A stretch of 22,966 bases of DNA from a virus: the IMG/VR virus record IMGVR_UViG_3300037336_000048, positions 1 to 22,966 of that record; one strand, 5' to 3'. Of the stretch, positions 1-8,700 are shown piece by piece (the stretch's first letter is position 1; each line of letters begins with the position of its first letter). A program made the position numbers and the translations under genes. The notes under the pieces were generated by a model. It searched no databases and was not told the origin of the DNA. It saw nothing but the letters and a program-made list of their open reading frames with translations.

Positions 1-1
1 G

Positions 2-568
2 TTCTATTGTTCAGGTACATCTACTACGGTTAACTCCTACGTGGTCTATAACTACGCGGAAAACATCTGGTATTACGGCACGCTGGCACGGACTGCATGG
101 CTAGACTCGCCGCTTCGCTACTACCCACTAGCTGCGGGGTATAGCGGCCAACTGTTCTACCATGAGAACGGCGTTGACGACGGCTCTACAAACCCACCTA
201 GCGCTATGGAGTCCTTTATCCAATCTGCGGACTTTGATATTGGCGAGGGGCACAACTACGGGTTTGTCTGGCGTATGATTCCCGACGTGAGCTTTACAGG
301 GTCAACAGGCGCAGCCCCACAGGTTACGTTGACTACTCGCCCGCGTCAGAACCCCGGCGCACCCTATGGCGCAGCGCCCGCCCCAACGGTTAGCAGTGCT
401 AATAACTACACCAACACGCGTGATTACGTTGTGCAGGAATTTACTGAGGTTGTGTATACCCGCATTAGGGGTCGCCAGATGGCGTTTAAGATCAGCTCCT
501 CAGAGGTAGGAACGGCTTGGCAGTTGGGCGCTACTCGAATCGACATGCGTTCCGATGGGCGTCGCTAA
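2..568 (+). CDS. Phage stabilisation / tail-hub protein, P22 gp10-like, C-terminal part (cut by left edge)
   Basis: The reading frame is open from base 2 without a stop, so the GTG at 41 is an internal valine and not the start; only about the last 188 residues are present. The text is typical of a family annotated as packaged-DNA stabilisation proteins (P22 gp10-like) in podoviruses and aquatic phages: VVYNYAENIWYYG, ARTAWLDSPLRYYP, SADFDIGEGHNYGFVWRMIPD, and a C-terminal block around RGRQMAFKISSSEVG ending in a basic DMRSDGRR. These proteins sit in the neck or tail hub below the portal and help keep DNA in the filled head. The stop overlaps the next start (TAATG at 566-570), so the two genes are translationally coupled. 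Family assignment is from remembered sequence pattern; fold and exact place in the virion are inference. Confidence 0.75.
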   Translation, partial: FYCSGTSTTVNSYVVYNYAENIWYYGTLARTAWLDSPLRYYPLAAGYSGQLFYHENGVDDGSTNPPSAMESFIQSADFDIGEGHNYGFVWRMIPDVSFTGSTGAAPQVTLTTRPRQNPGAPYGAAPAPTVSSANNYTNTRDYVVQEFTEVVYTRIRGRQMAFKISSSEVGTAWQLGATRIDMRSDGRR

Positions 569-918
569 TGGCTAACATTCTTACTTCAGGTCAGACTCTT
601 GCGCGGACGGTTGCGCCTCGGTTACCTACGGCACCGGGTGCCTATGATCGTCAGTTTATGGAGCAGCTCAATAACGTTCTACGTCTGTACTTTAACCAGC
701 TAGATAACATTCTGGGGCAGATGAGCGCAGACTCGACGGTTATCCCCCCAACAACGGTATTTACGGTCGCAGCGCTACCTAGTGCGGCTACTTCTGGCGC
801 TGGGTCTAGGTCTTTTGTGTCCGACGCAGCGAGTCCTACGTTTGGCGCTACTGTTGCGGGTAGTGGGGCTGTGACCGTCCCTGTGTACTCTGATGGGACT
901 AACTGGAAAGTTGGATAG
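568..918 (+). CDS. Small minor structural (tail/neck) protein, 116 aa
   Basis: The start is taken as the ATG at 568, which overlaps the previous stop by one base; an in-frame GTG at 517 would add 17 residues inside the upstream gene and is less likely. Residues 1 to about 52 look helical (QFMEQLNNVLRLYFNQLDNIL). The rest holds a pattern common at the C-terminus of phage tail and fibre proteins: FTVAALPSAATSGAGSRSFV, then VPVYSDGTNWKVG at the very end. That C-terminal module is seen on many otherwise unrelated phage proteins. Position between the gp10-like gene and the ejection genes fits a virion role. Exact function is not known. No strong ribosome binding site is visible, which fits coupling to the upstream gene. 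Confidence 0.7.
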   Translation: MANILTSGQTLARTVAPRLPTAPGAYDRQFMEQLNNVLRLYFNQLDNILGQMSADSTVIPPTTVFTVAALPSAATSGAGSRSFVSDAASPTFGATVAGSGAVTVPVYSDGTNWKVG

Positions 919-960
919 CCCCCGCTTCCCATTTGTACTTTGACATACTAAAATATACCT

Positions 961-2616
961 ATGAACAACCTACACCCAATTGCGCAGTCTGTCCAGTCAC
1001 AAGGTCGCGGCGAAGATACCCAACTGGTGCACATGACCCCCGGCGAAGTGCAAGGCTTGCAGGCACTAGCTAAGGCGCATGGCGGCTCCCTAACAATTAA
1101 CCCCGAGACGGGTCTGGTCGAAGCAGGCTTCCTAAAGTCCATTCTCCCCACGGTTGCTGGTGTTGGGCTGTCTATGATGGGCGTTCCGCCCCCGCTAGCT
1201 GCGGGTATTGTGGGCCTTGGTACTACTGCGCTGAACGGTGGTGATCTGGGTAAAGGTTTAATGGCGGGTATCGGCGCGTATGGTGGAGCAGGTCTAGGTC
1301 AGAGTCTGTTTGGCGCGAGTTCGGGATTGGTTTCAGGGGCTCCGGCGGTTAACAGCTCTATACAAGCAGCAAACACAGGGTTGGCTACGCAAGGGGCTTC
1401 AGGTCTTGGGACTTCCGCCGCACAAAGCGCGTCAGCAAACAACTTTCTGACCCAATCGGGTATGACTGGGTTACCACAGGCCAGTTTGGCTCCGCAGGGT
1501 CTAGGCGCTATTCCTCAAACCGTTACGCCTATGGCTACCTCGGCAATGAGTAAGCTGGCAACACCGGGTTTCTACGGTGACAACGCTTTAAATATAGGCG
1601 CTGCTGCGGCGCCAATGCTGTTCCAAGAGCCCAAGACTCAATCTGCTCCTGTAGACAATGAGCAGTACCAATACACATACAACCCCGGTAGGGCATCTCA
1701 ATCAGACTTAGACGCGCAACGTTTGGCCAATCCGGACGGCGAACTGCGGTATTTCACACCTTCTTATCAAGGGCCAAATAAAGTTCGGGTTGCTCAGGGC
1801 GGCATCTTGGGCTTAGCTGAAGGCGGCATGCCAGAAGAGTACACGTTCGATCCCGTAACTCAGAAGTACACTAAGAAGCCCGGTGTTGCGCCCACAGTCC
1901 CTATGGCAGCAGTTAAGCCTATCGGCATCGACTCGTCTGGGGGGTATGAGTCAACCGTGTCCGCTCCGAATTCTGGTTATTCGGGTCCCGGCCTTATGAG
2001 TATGGCCCTTGGCAATTTTGGGCAGTCTCCAGCTCCTGTTGATAGCAGCCAACAAACGTTCTCCCCAGCGGCGGCGGCACAAGCGGAACAAGCCGCAAAT
2101 ATTAACTCGTCTCCTGACGTAGGTGTGGGGGGCCCAAGCGGCGGCGGCGGTTTTGATGGCGGCGGCCTTGGTGGGAGCATCGGCGGAGGTGGGGGCGTTG
2201 ATGGCGGCGGCTTGGGAAACGGGGCGTCTATGGCTGCCGGTGGACTTATGGGTTTAGCTGCTGGCGGTATGGCTAAGGGAGGCTTTGTTGTCCCCGCCGA
2301 CGTTGTTAGCGCCTTGGGTAACGGTAGTACTGATGCGGGGTTACGCTCGCTGAAAGCTAGGTTTGGCGCGGTTAAGCATATCAAAGGTAAAGGCGACGGC
2401 CTGAGCGACTCGATTAATACTAGCATTGACGGTAAACAACCCGCCCGTGTTGCTGATGGGGAGGCGTATATCGACCCTAAGACCGTTGCTATTATCGGCA
2501 AGGGCGACCCTAAGAAAGGCGCTCAAAAGTTATACGCTATGATGGATAAAATTCGCGGTCAAGCGCATGGTAAAACCACTCAGCAACGTAAAGTAGACCC
2601 CCGTAAAGTCGTGTAA
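961..2616 (+). CDS. Glycine-rich virion / internal (ejection-type) protein, 551 aa
   Basis: I recognise the N-terminal pattern (VHMTPGEVQGLQALA near residues 23-37, then GGSLTINPETGL and a hydrophobic stretch of about residues 57-105 with GVGLSMMGVPPPLAAGIVG) from hypothetical structural proteins of aquatic phages. The middle is Ala/Ser/Gly-rich; residues about 385-430 are nearly pure glycine with Asp/Ser. Two copies of a GG-hydrophobic-A-GG motif occur (GGILGLAEGG near residue 280, GLMGLAAGGMAKGG near 430). The C-terminus is basic and may contact DNA. The hydrophobic segment and its neighbours suggest an ejection or internal head protein, but this is inference. The ATG at 961 has no recognisable ribosome binding site in the 42-nt gap before it. 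Its stop overlaps the next start (TAATG at 2614-2618). Confidence 0.65.
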   Translation: MNNLHPIAQSVQSQGRGEDTQLVHMTPGEVQGLQALAKAHGGSLTINPETGLVEAGFLKSILPTVAGVGLSMMGVPPPLAAGIVGLGTTALNGGDLGKGLMAGIGAYGGAGLGQSLFGASSGLVSGAPAVNSSIQAANTGLATQGASGLGTSAAQSASANNFLTQSGMTGLPQASLAPQGLGAIPQTVTPMATSAMSKLATPGFYGDNALNIGAAAAPMLFQEPKTQSAPVDNEQYQYTYNPGRASQSDLDAQRLANPDGELRYFTPSYQGPNKVRVAQGGILGLAEGGMPEEYTFDPVTQKYTKKPGVAPTVPMAAVKPIGIDSSGGYESTVSAPNSGYSGPGLMSMALGNFGQSPAPVDSSQQTFSPAAAAQAEQAANINSSPDVGVGGPSGGGGFDGGGLGGSIGGGGGVDGGGLGNGASMAAGGLMGLAAGGMAKGGFVVPADVVSALGNGSTDAGLRSLKARFGAVKHIKGKGDGLSDSINTSIDGKQPARVADGEAYIDPKTVAIIGKGDPKKGAQKLYAMMDKIRGQAHGKTTQQRKVDPRKVV

Positions 2617-3020
2617 TGCAAGTTCAACGCGTAGACATCTCGCATGTAAACCAAGTTTGGCCCATGGTCGAGCAGTTTGTTGCGAACGCACTTGAGCACT
2701 CCTGCGGGGACTATACGATCGAACAAGCCAAAACGCTTGTGATTATGGGGCACTGGACTCTAATAGTCGCGGTCGATGATGCTGGCGTTCAGGGCGCAGC
2801 TACGGTATCATTCAGTAATCGCCCAAATGACAGGGTAGCGTTTATCACGACTATTGGCGGCAAACTAATATCTAGCGCAGATACTTTTGTCCAGCTTAAA
2901 CAAGTTCTTGCATCTACTGGTGCTACATATATTGAAGGTGCGGCGCGTGAATCCATTGCCCGCTTATGGTCTCGGTATGGTTTTGCCGAGAAGTACCGAA
3001 TCGTTGGAGTAAAAATATGA
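2616..3020 (+). CDS. GNAT-like small protein in the T7 gp13 position, 134 aa
   Basis: This resembles the GNAT-fold phage proteins that precede the large ejection proteins in T7-like phages (T7 gp13, internal virion protein A, is such a case). Supporting text is MVEQFVANALEHS near the N-terminus, WTLIVAVDDAGVQGAATVSF (the beta-strand pair), and the end ARESIARLWSRYGFAEKYRIVGVKI, which looks like the usual GNAT C-terminal strand and helix. I do not see the acetyl-CoA loop of true acetyltransferases (Q/R-x-x-G-x-G/A), so an enzymatic role is doubtful and a structural or assembly role more likely. The gene is coupled on both sides: TAATG with the gene before and an ATGA overlap at 3017-3020 with the gene after. 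Confidence 0.6.
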   Translation: MQVQRVDISHVNQVWPMVEQFVANALEHSCGDYTIEQAKTLVIMGHWTLIVAVDDAGVQGAATVSFSNRPNDRVAFITTIGGKLISSADTFVQLKQVLASTGATYIEGAARESIARLWSRYGFAEKYRIVGVKI

Positions 3021-5728
3021 GTATGTCTCGTCGTGATCTATATGCCATGGGTGAGCCTTTTGGCGATTCTGCTACGCAGCACAAAGTTGGGGGCGGTCGT
3101 ATTTATGGCGGTGGCGGTTCTGGCGGTGGCAGTGGTAGTCAAACAAGTACGCAAATACAGGATGTACCAGATTGGGCCAAGCCCTACGCCAAAGAAGGTC
3201 TCGGTAAAGCCGCTGCGCTAACGGACACCACACAGAACCCCTATCAAACGTACGACCAGTCTCGGCAAGCGGGTTTTACTGACCTGCAGAATCAAGCCTT
3301 TACTGGCGCTCAGAACGCCGCTCCCTCCGCGGCTATGGGCACTGCTGCGAATATGGCTGGCACTGCGGGCTTAGGCGCGCTTAATGCCGGGGCAAACTTT
3401 AACCCCTACCAGACGGGTCAGTTCGGCGGTCAAACCGCTCAGAACTACATGAACCCCTACATGCAAAATGTGGTGGACATCCAGCAACGCGAAGCGCAGC
3501 GAACCGCGGACATTGCCGGTACTGGGCGGAATGCGCAGGCTGTTAAATCCGGTGCGTTTGGTGGTTCTCGCCAAGCTATTATGGACGCCGAGGCTAACCG
3601 CAACTTGTCCACCCAGATGGGCGACATCCAAGCGCAAGGGCTAAACCAAGCGTACAACCAAGGTCAGCAGCAGTTCAACACTGAGCAGCAACTTCGCGAG
3701 CAGTCAAATCAGTTTGGTAATAGCTTAGGTATGCAGGGCTTTCAGACGGCGCTTACCGGCGCGGGTCAACTATCTAACATAGGCCAGCAAACATTCGGCC
3801 AAGAGATGGACATTAACAAGCTGCAGCAGCAATACGGTACGCAGCAGCAGGCGTTTGACCAGCAGGGTAAGGACAACAACTATCAGGACTTCCTGAACCA
3901 GCAACGCTACCCATATCAACAGCTAGAGTTTATGAACTCCATGCTGCGCGGCACCCCAATGGGCACTGTGCAGTCTATGTATGCGCCACCTCCAAGTCAG
4001 TTATCTCAAGTCGCCGGTCTTGGCGCTACCGCGTACGGTATAAGTAGAATGGCTGAGGGCGGGGCCGTTAAAGGTTACGCAGTTGGCGGCGGTATTACTG
4101 GCCTGCTAAACGACTCACAGTTGCAGCAGCGTACTCAGATGCCGACCGTATCTACGCTGGGTAGGATGGCCGCACAAGACGAGATGCAAGACCGTGCACA
4201 GATGCGGTCTGGTTCTGCACAACAAGCCCCTCAAGATGGGCAACCCTCGGTAGCTGACGAATACCTGATGTCTCGCGGTGTCGCAAGCTTGCCCGTTGGA
4301 GAGATGGATTTCGCTGGCGGCGGTATCTTGGCATTTGCAGAAGGCGGTTCACCTCGCAATGCAACAGATGGTCGCGGTAAACCCTTAGATGCTAGGGCGC
4401 AGGCGCTGCTACAACAGGCTGAAGGTGACCGCGAAGGATTTATGGAGGTAGTAAAAAAACTTGGCGCTGCGGGGTACGACATTGCTACGTTACTCCCACG
4501 TGGGGCCGCCGGGGCCATAGATTCCACATTGATTCGTGGAGCACGTGCGGTAACGGGTTTGGATATTCCCTATCTCGGGTCTGTAATTGACACTGATTCG
4601 ATGACCCCAATGATGGATGATGTCCGTCGTGGGCAAAATGAACTTAACGAAGACCAACAACGCCGAGCTGAATTGGGCGCGCAAGGTGTTGCCGAAGAGC
4701 AAGCTAACCCGTACAACGACAGCCAGAGATTTGCAAACCAAGCCGTTGGCAATGTGGCGGGCGTAACGAACCGGAGTCTTACGGGCGGCCAAGACGCGCC
4801 CCCTGCGGATACTGGAGGGAAAACAAGTCAAGGCGGAGCTGGTATAGGCGCTCCTCGTGCAACGGGGCTGGCGGAACTCAAAGCGATGTACGCAGCCGAC
4901 CCCGCCGCCGCACAGAAGTACATAGACCAGATGGACTTGGCCAATGCCGCAAATGAAGATGTTGCAAGACAAGGCATCGCAAACGTTAAGCGCGATCAAA
5001 CTGAAATGGGTGATTATGGTACGGAACGTGAATCTAAACTTAAAGATCAAGAAGCTGGTTTGGCAGGGCTGGAAAAGCGTAACCAGAGTATGGCATTCAT
5101 TGATGCTGGACTGGCGATAATGGCGGGTAACTCCGCTAATGCCTTTGAGAACATTGGTAAAGGCGCACTGGTTGGCACCAAGGCTTACAAAGAAGGCATG
5201 GACAAGATCGACACCAAGCGTACTAAGCTGGACGAGGCGTTTATGAACCTGTACGACATACGTCGCGGGGAGAAGGTTGCCAATAAGAAGGACCTCCGCG
5301 CTGCTGAAAACGCATTTGAGATGGCCAAAGCGCAGAGCGAGAAGACAATGGCGGACGTTACCGGTAAGCTGTATGACGGTAGCCAAGCCGCTGCAAAGGC
5401 CGCCGTAGACGCCCACCTTAGAGCCACAGAAAACCAATTAGCCCGCGACGCAACTATAGAGGCTGCGCGTATCGCTGCCGCGGCTAAAGGGGAAACTAAA
5501 GAGATGACCCCGGCGCAGATAGTCTCGGCCAAACAAACGGCTATAGCGCAAGTAGATAAAACAATTGCCGCTAATGTGAGTCTGCAGCAACAGGTACAGA
5601 AAGACCCAACTATCCGAACCCGCATGTTGCAGCAAGCGTTCAGAGAGGCTGGTGTGCCTACCGGTGGACAAAGTGGGGCGGGAGGGAGTAAACTTAGGTT
5701 TGACGCGCAGGGGAACCTTATTTCATAA
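3017..5728 (+). CDS. Large Gln/Ala-rich virion (ejection-type) protein, 903 aa
   Basis: The start is the ATG at 3017, which has GGAG at 3006-3009 with 7-nt spacing and makes an ATGA overlap with the previous gene. A longer reading from 2966 is rejected because it would lie inside that gene. Residues about 25-45 are a Gly/Ser linker. Residues about 50-330 are rich in Gln, Asn and Ala with phrases such as PDWAKPYAKEGLGKA and NPYMQNVVDIQQREAQR that I know from aquatic-phage structural proteins. GG-A-GG motifs recur near residues 345-360 (MAEGGAVKGYAVGG) and 431-445 (FAGGGILAFAEGG). The last third is charged and likely coiled-coil (about residues 640-830), with one hydrophobic stretch (FIDAGLAIMAGNSANAF). 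No enzymatic motif is seen. It probably plays the role of T7 gp14/gp15, but homology to them is not visible. Confidence 0.62.
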   Translation: MSMSRRDLYAMGEPFGDSATQHKVGGGRIYGGGGSGGGSGSQTSTQIQDVPDWAKPYAKEGLGKAAALTDTTQNPYQTYDQSRQAGFTDLQNQAFTGAQNAAPSAAMGTAANMAGTAGLGALNAGANFNPYQTGQFGGQTAQNYMNPYMQNVVDIQQREAQRTADIAGTGRNAQAVKSGAFGGSRQAIMDAEANRNLSTQMGDIQAQGLNQAYNQGQQQFNTEQQLREQSNQFGNSLGMQGFQTALTGAGQLSNIGQQTFGQEMDINKLQQQYGTQQQAFDQQGKDNNYQDFLNQQRYPYQQLEFMNSMLRGTPMGTVQSMYAPPPSQLSQVAGLGATAYGISRMAEGGAVKGYAVGGGITGLLNDSQLQQRTQMPTVSTLGRMAAQDEMQDRAQMRSGSAQQAPQDGQPSVADEYLMSRGVASLPVGEMDFAGGGILAFAEGGSPRNATDGRGKPLDARAQALLQQAEGDREGFMEVVKKLGAAGYDIATLLPRGAAGAIDSTLIRGARAVTGLDIPYLGSVIDTDSMTPMMDDVRRGQNELNEDQQRRAELGAQGVAEEQANPYNDSQRFANQAVGNVAGVTNRSLTGGQDAPPADTGGKTSQGGAGIGAPRATGLAELKAMYAADPAAAQKYIDQMDLANAANEDVARQGIANVKRDQTEMGDYGTERESKLKDQEAGLAGLEKRNQSMAFIDAGLAIMAGNSANAFENIGKGALVGTKAYKEGMDKIDTKRTKLDEAFMNLYDIRRGEKVANKKDLRAAENAFEMAKAQSEKTMADVTGKLYDGSQAAAKAAVDAHLRATENQLARDATIEAARIAAAAKGETKEMTPAQIVSAKQTAIAQVDKTIAANVSLQQQVQKDPTIRTRMLQQAFREAGVPTGGQSGAGGSKLRFDAQGNLIS

Positions 5729-5759
5729 CCCTGCCAAATACCACGAAAGTGAGACCTAA

Positions 5760-8700
5760 ATGGCGATTGAAGCGCAACTAGCGGACGGACGAATTCTTGA
5801 GTTCCCAGATGGAACCGATCCAACCGTTATACAAAACACAGTTAAGCGCATAATTGCCGAGGGTCAAGCCGCCCAACAGCCCGCGATACCGCAGGAAGAC
5901 CGTGAAGGTTTCGGTGCTGCCGCTGCAGCATCCATGGCGCGTATGGAGGGGGAACGGGCTCTTGCTAAAGGCAAGGCGGGCCTAATTAGTGAAGAAGAAG
6001 CGATGCGCGTATACAACGCGCAAAAAGCTGAGGCCGATCGGCTCTTCACTCCTACAGACGACACTTTCTCGTTTCGCAATCTTAAAGAGCTGGCCGGTGG
6101 CTCCCTGCCGTATATGGCGGCCCCAGTTGCTGCAGGCGTTGCGGGCTCAGTTGCCGGATCAGTTATACCGGGGGTAGGTACGGCGCTTGGTGGTATTGGT
6201 GCATCCTTTGCTGCCTCTGCAGCACAATTCTCTGGCTCCAACTTGGCACGCCAGATCGACGAAGGTAAGTCTTTCCAAGAAGCCTCTGGCGCTAAAGCCC
6301 TTGCAGGCGCACTTCCTATGGCGGCGTTAGACACGTTCGCACTGGGTAAAATTCCCGGCGTTCGCCAAATTCTAGGCCGCGCTGGTATTGAGGTGTCTGA
6401 AGGTGCCGCCGCAGCTATTGCCCGTAAGGGTGTCGCCAATGCCGTAATAGATTACACAACGGCTACTGGTAAAGCCCTGACATACGAAGGCGCAACTGAA
6501 GCCGGACAGCAGTTTATCGAGCGCCTGCAGGCCGGACTAAATATTGGTGATGAAGCCGCACGTGGCGAGTACTTTGACAGCTTTATTGGCGGTGCTATAT
6601 TGGGCGGCGCCATTGCTCCTGCGGGTCGATTCTTAGAACGCCGTGGGGCTCAGAAAGATGTTGAGAATAAAGCCGCAAAAGAGGAAAGCGAAACTCTGCA
6701 GGATCAAGTCCTTGCGAGACAGGCCGAAGAAGAAGCGGTAATCGCTGCGCAGGATATTGACCCCGATGCTTCTGTTGATGATCTACTGCGGGAGCAAGCG
6801 ACCTTACGTAATTCCGGAGAAACGGACCCGGTAACCAGAGCGCGCTTAGCGGCTCTCAACGCGGTAATTCGTCCCCAACTAGCGGGTGATGTAGAAGCCC
6901 TTCGCGCCCAAACTACGGCGGAGCAGGACGTTGCCTTGCAGGAGCAGACCGCGCAGGATGATAACGATGCTAGGGCTCGGGCCAGCGCGTTTTCTACCGC
7001 GGAAGAAGATATATTTGGTAATCTGGTATCTCCTGCCGCAGCGCTATCCACGGAGCCTGAAGTCGAGGCCGCATCTACTCCGGCGGCAATGCGGCGTAGC
7101 CGTCAAGAGGCCAAAGACGCGGGTCAGATAGAGCTGCCACTACGCCGCACACCGGCTGGTCGGCCAACAACTACTCCTATCCCCGAAACGCCGTCAACGA
7201 CTCCCCTGCCTGAAGGGGCGCTATCCCTACAAGACATTAAGGACACGAATGTCCCAATGAAAACCTCAAAGGGCTGGTTCGAGGCGAACGTAGTAGGGAA
7301 AACCCCAGAGGAAGTACAGGCGCTGGTTACTGCGGACCCAACCTTGGTTGTCGGACCCGGAAAGCGCGCCAAAGTACTGCGTGAGATACTAGCACCTATA
7401 CCCCCCGCATTTAAAGAGGCCCCCCGTGACATTATCCTTGCAGAACCGGGACTTACCAATGGACCCGCAGCTACCGAACCTACCGTTTCTGAGCGAGCAA
7501 CAGATGAGTCAAGCTTGGGCCTACCTGATGTCGCCGCTCCCATTGCTGAACCCACCGGAGAGCCTGCAGCATCTGAACAGTCGGGAGTGGTCAGTACTGG
7601 ACTACCTGCTGGAGATGGAGATGCAAAGCCTAAACGAAGCCGCGTACGTACACTAAAACCTGTCCGCGCCGAAGACATAGTTGCCGGAAACGAGCTTAAT
7701 AAATGGCGCACGACCCGCGCCCGCGTAACAACCCCCGGCGCAATGGTTGGTAATACCGAGGTAGAGGCGTTCCTGCATGCGATAGACACTCAAGATGGTG
7801 CGGGTGCGCAGATAGCCCTTGACGACATAGCGCGAGTCCTACGTAGCCTGCCTAAAAGCGGGGATCAAGCTGCGCGTGCGTTTGTTACGTACATGAATAA
7901 GCAGACCGATGGAGGTTTTGACGGCCCGTTGAACAATGCGTTTAACCGTATTAGGGAAACTTCTAGTGCTTCGGCTCCTATAGCTGAGACAGCGCCGCAA
8001 GAGCGCACGCGCCGTAAGGCCCCAGTAGATAAGAAGTATCTCGAGCCGGTACGTATAACTAACGACAATATGGTTGTGCGTAGTAGCCAGCGCTTGCTTG
8101 TCCCTATGGGTGACGACGTTGCTAAGAAGTACCTGATGGAGCGCGGGCTTAATGCGGCGGAACGTAAGCTCGATGAGATAGATGCAGCACCAAAACGCGA
8201 TACACCCCAAGCTGGTCAGCAGGAGCTAGACTTCACCGCGCCTGTACAGGAGGCCAAGAAGCCCAAACCCGTAGAGGCTGCGAAACCTACGGTGCAGCCG
8301 TGGATGGATGACATCGCGTCGCAATTTAACGGTGGTGCTAGAGTCGTTCCTGTGTCTGATACGCTAGCCGTAGCCGTAGTCCAGTCAGCAGAAAAAGACA
8401 ACATAATTATTGGCGTTAAACACAAACCAACTGCCAACGACCCTAACAACTTTACCTACACTACGCAAGATTTATCTGCAGGGATTCCTAAGAGCTTTAC
8501 AGCCGAAGAGACCGCCCTGATAACAGATGCGCATTCTAAGTTAGTTAAAGAGCGCGCTGACTTAGACGCTAAATACCCAGATGGAAAGTTTAGCGCTACG
8601 GACTCAAACGTAAAAGCCACTCCTGCAATGGAGCCCTACGCAAAGTTTGTAGAGGGACTGCTAAAGCAGTTGGGGCTAAGCGATCAACGCATCATACTAA

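Noticed and set aside
940-960. TTGACA before the 551-aa gene as a plus-strand promoter
   Set aside because: No -10 box at 16-18 nt; the A/T stretch follows too closely.
1977-2501. Proline-rich 174-aa minus-strand frame
   Set aside because: The proline runs are the antisense of the glycine-rich tract in the 551-aa protein.
4490-5437. 315-aa open frame on the minus strand inside the 903-aa virion gene
   Set aside because: No ribosome site, Cys/Val/Leu-rich composition typical of antisense reading, and the opposite strand has a convincing gene in a coherent operon.
7124-7789. 221-aa minus-strand frame inside the ejection gene
   Set aside because: Ser/Val/Arg-rich antisense shadow of a Pro/Thr linker region; no motif, no ribosome site.
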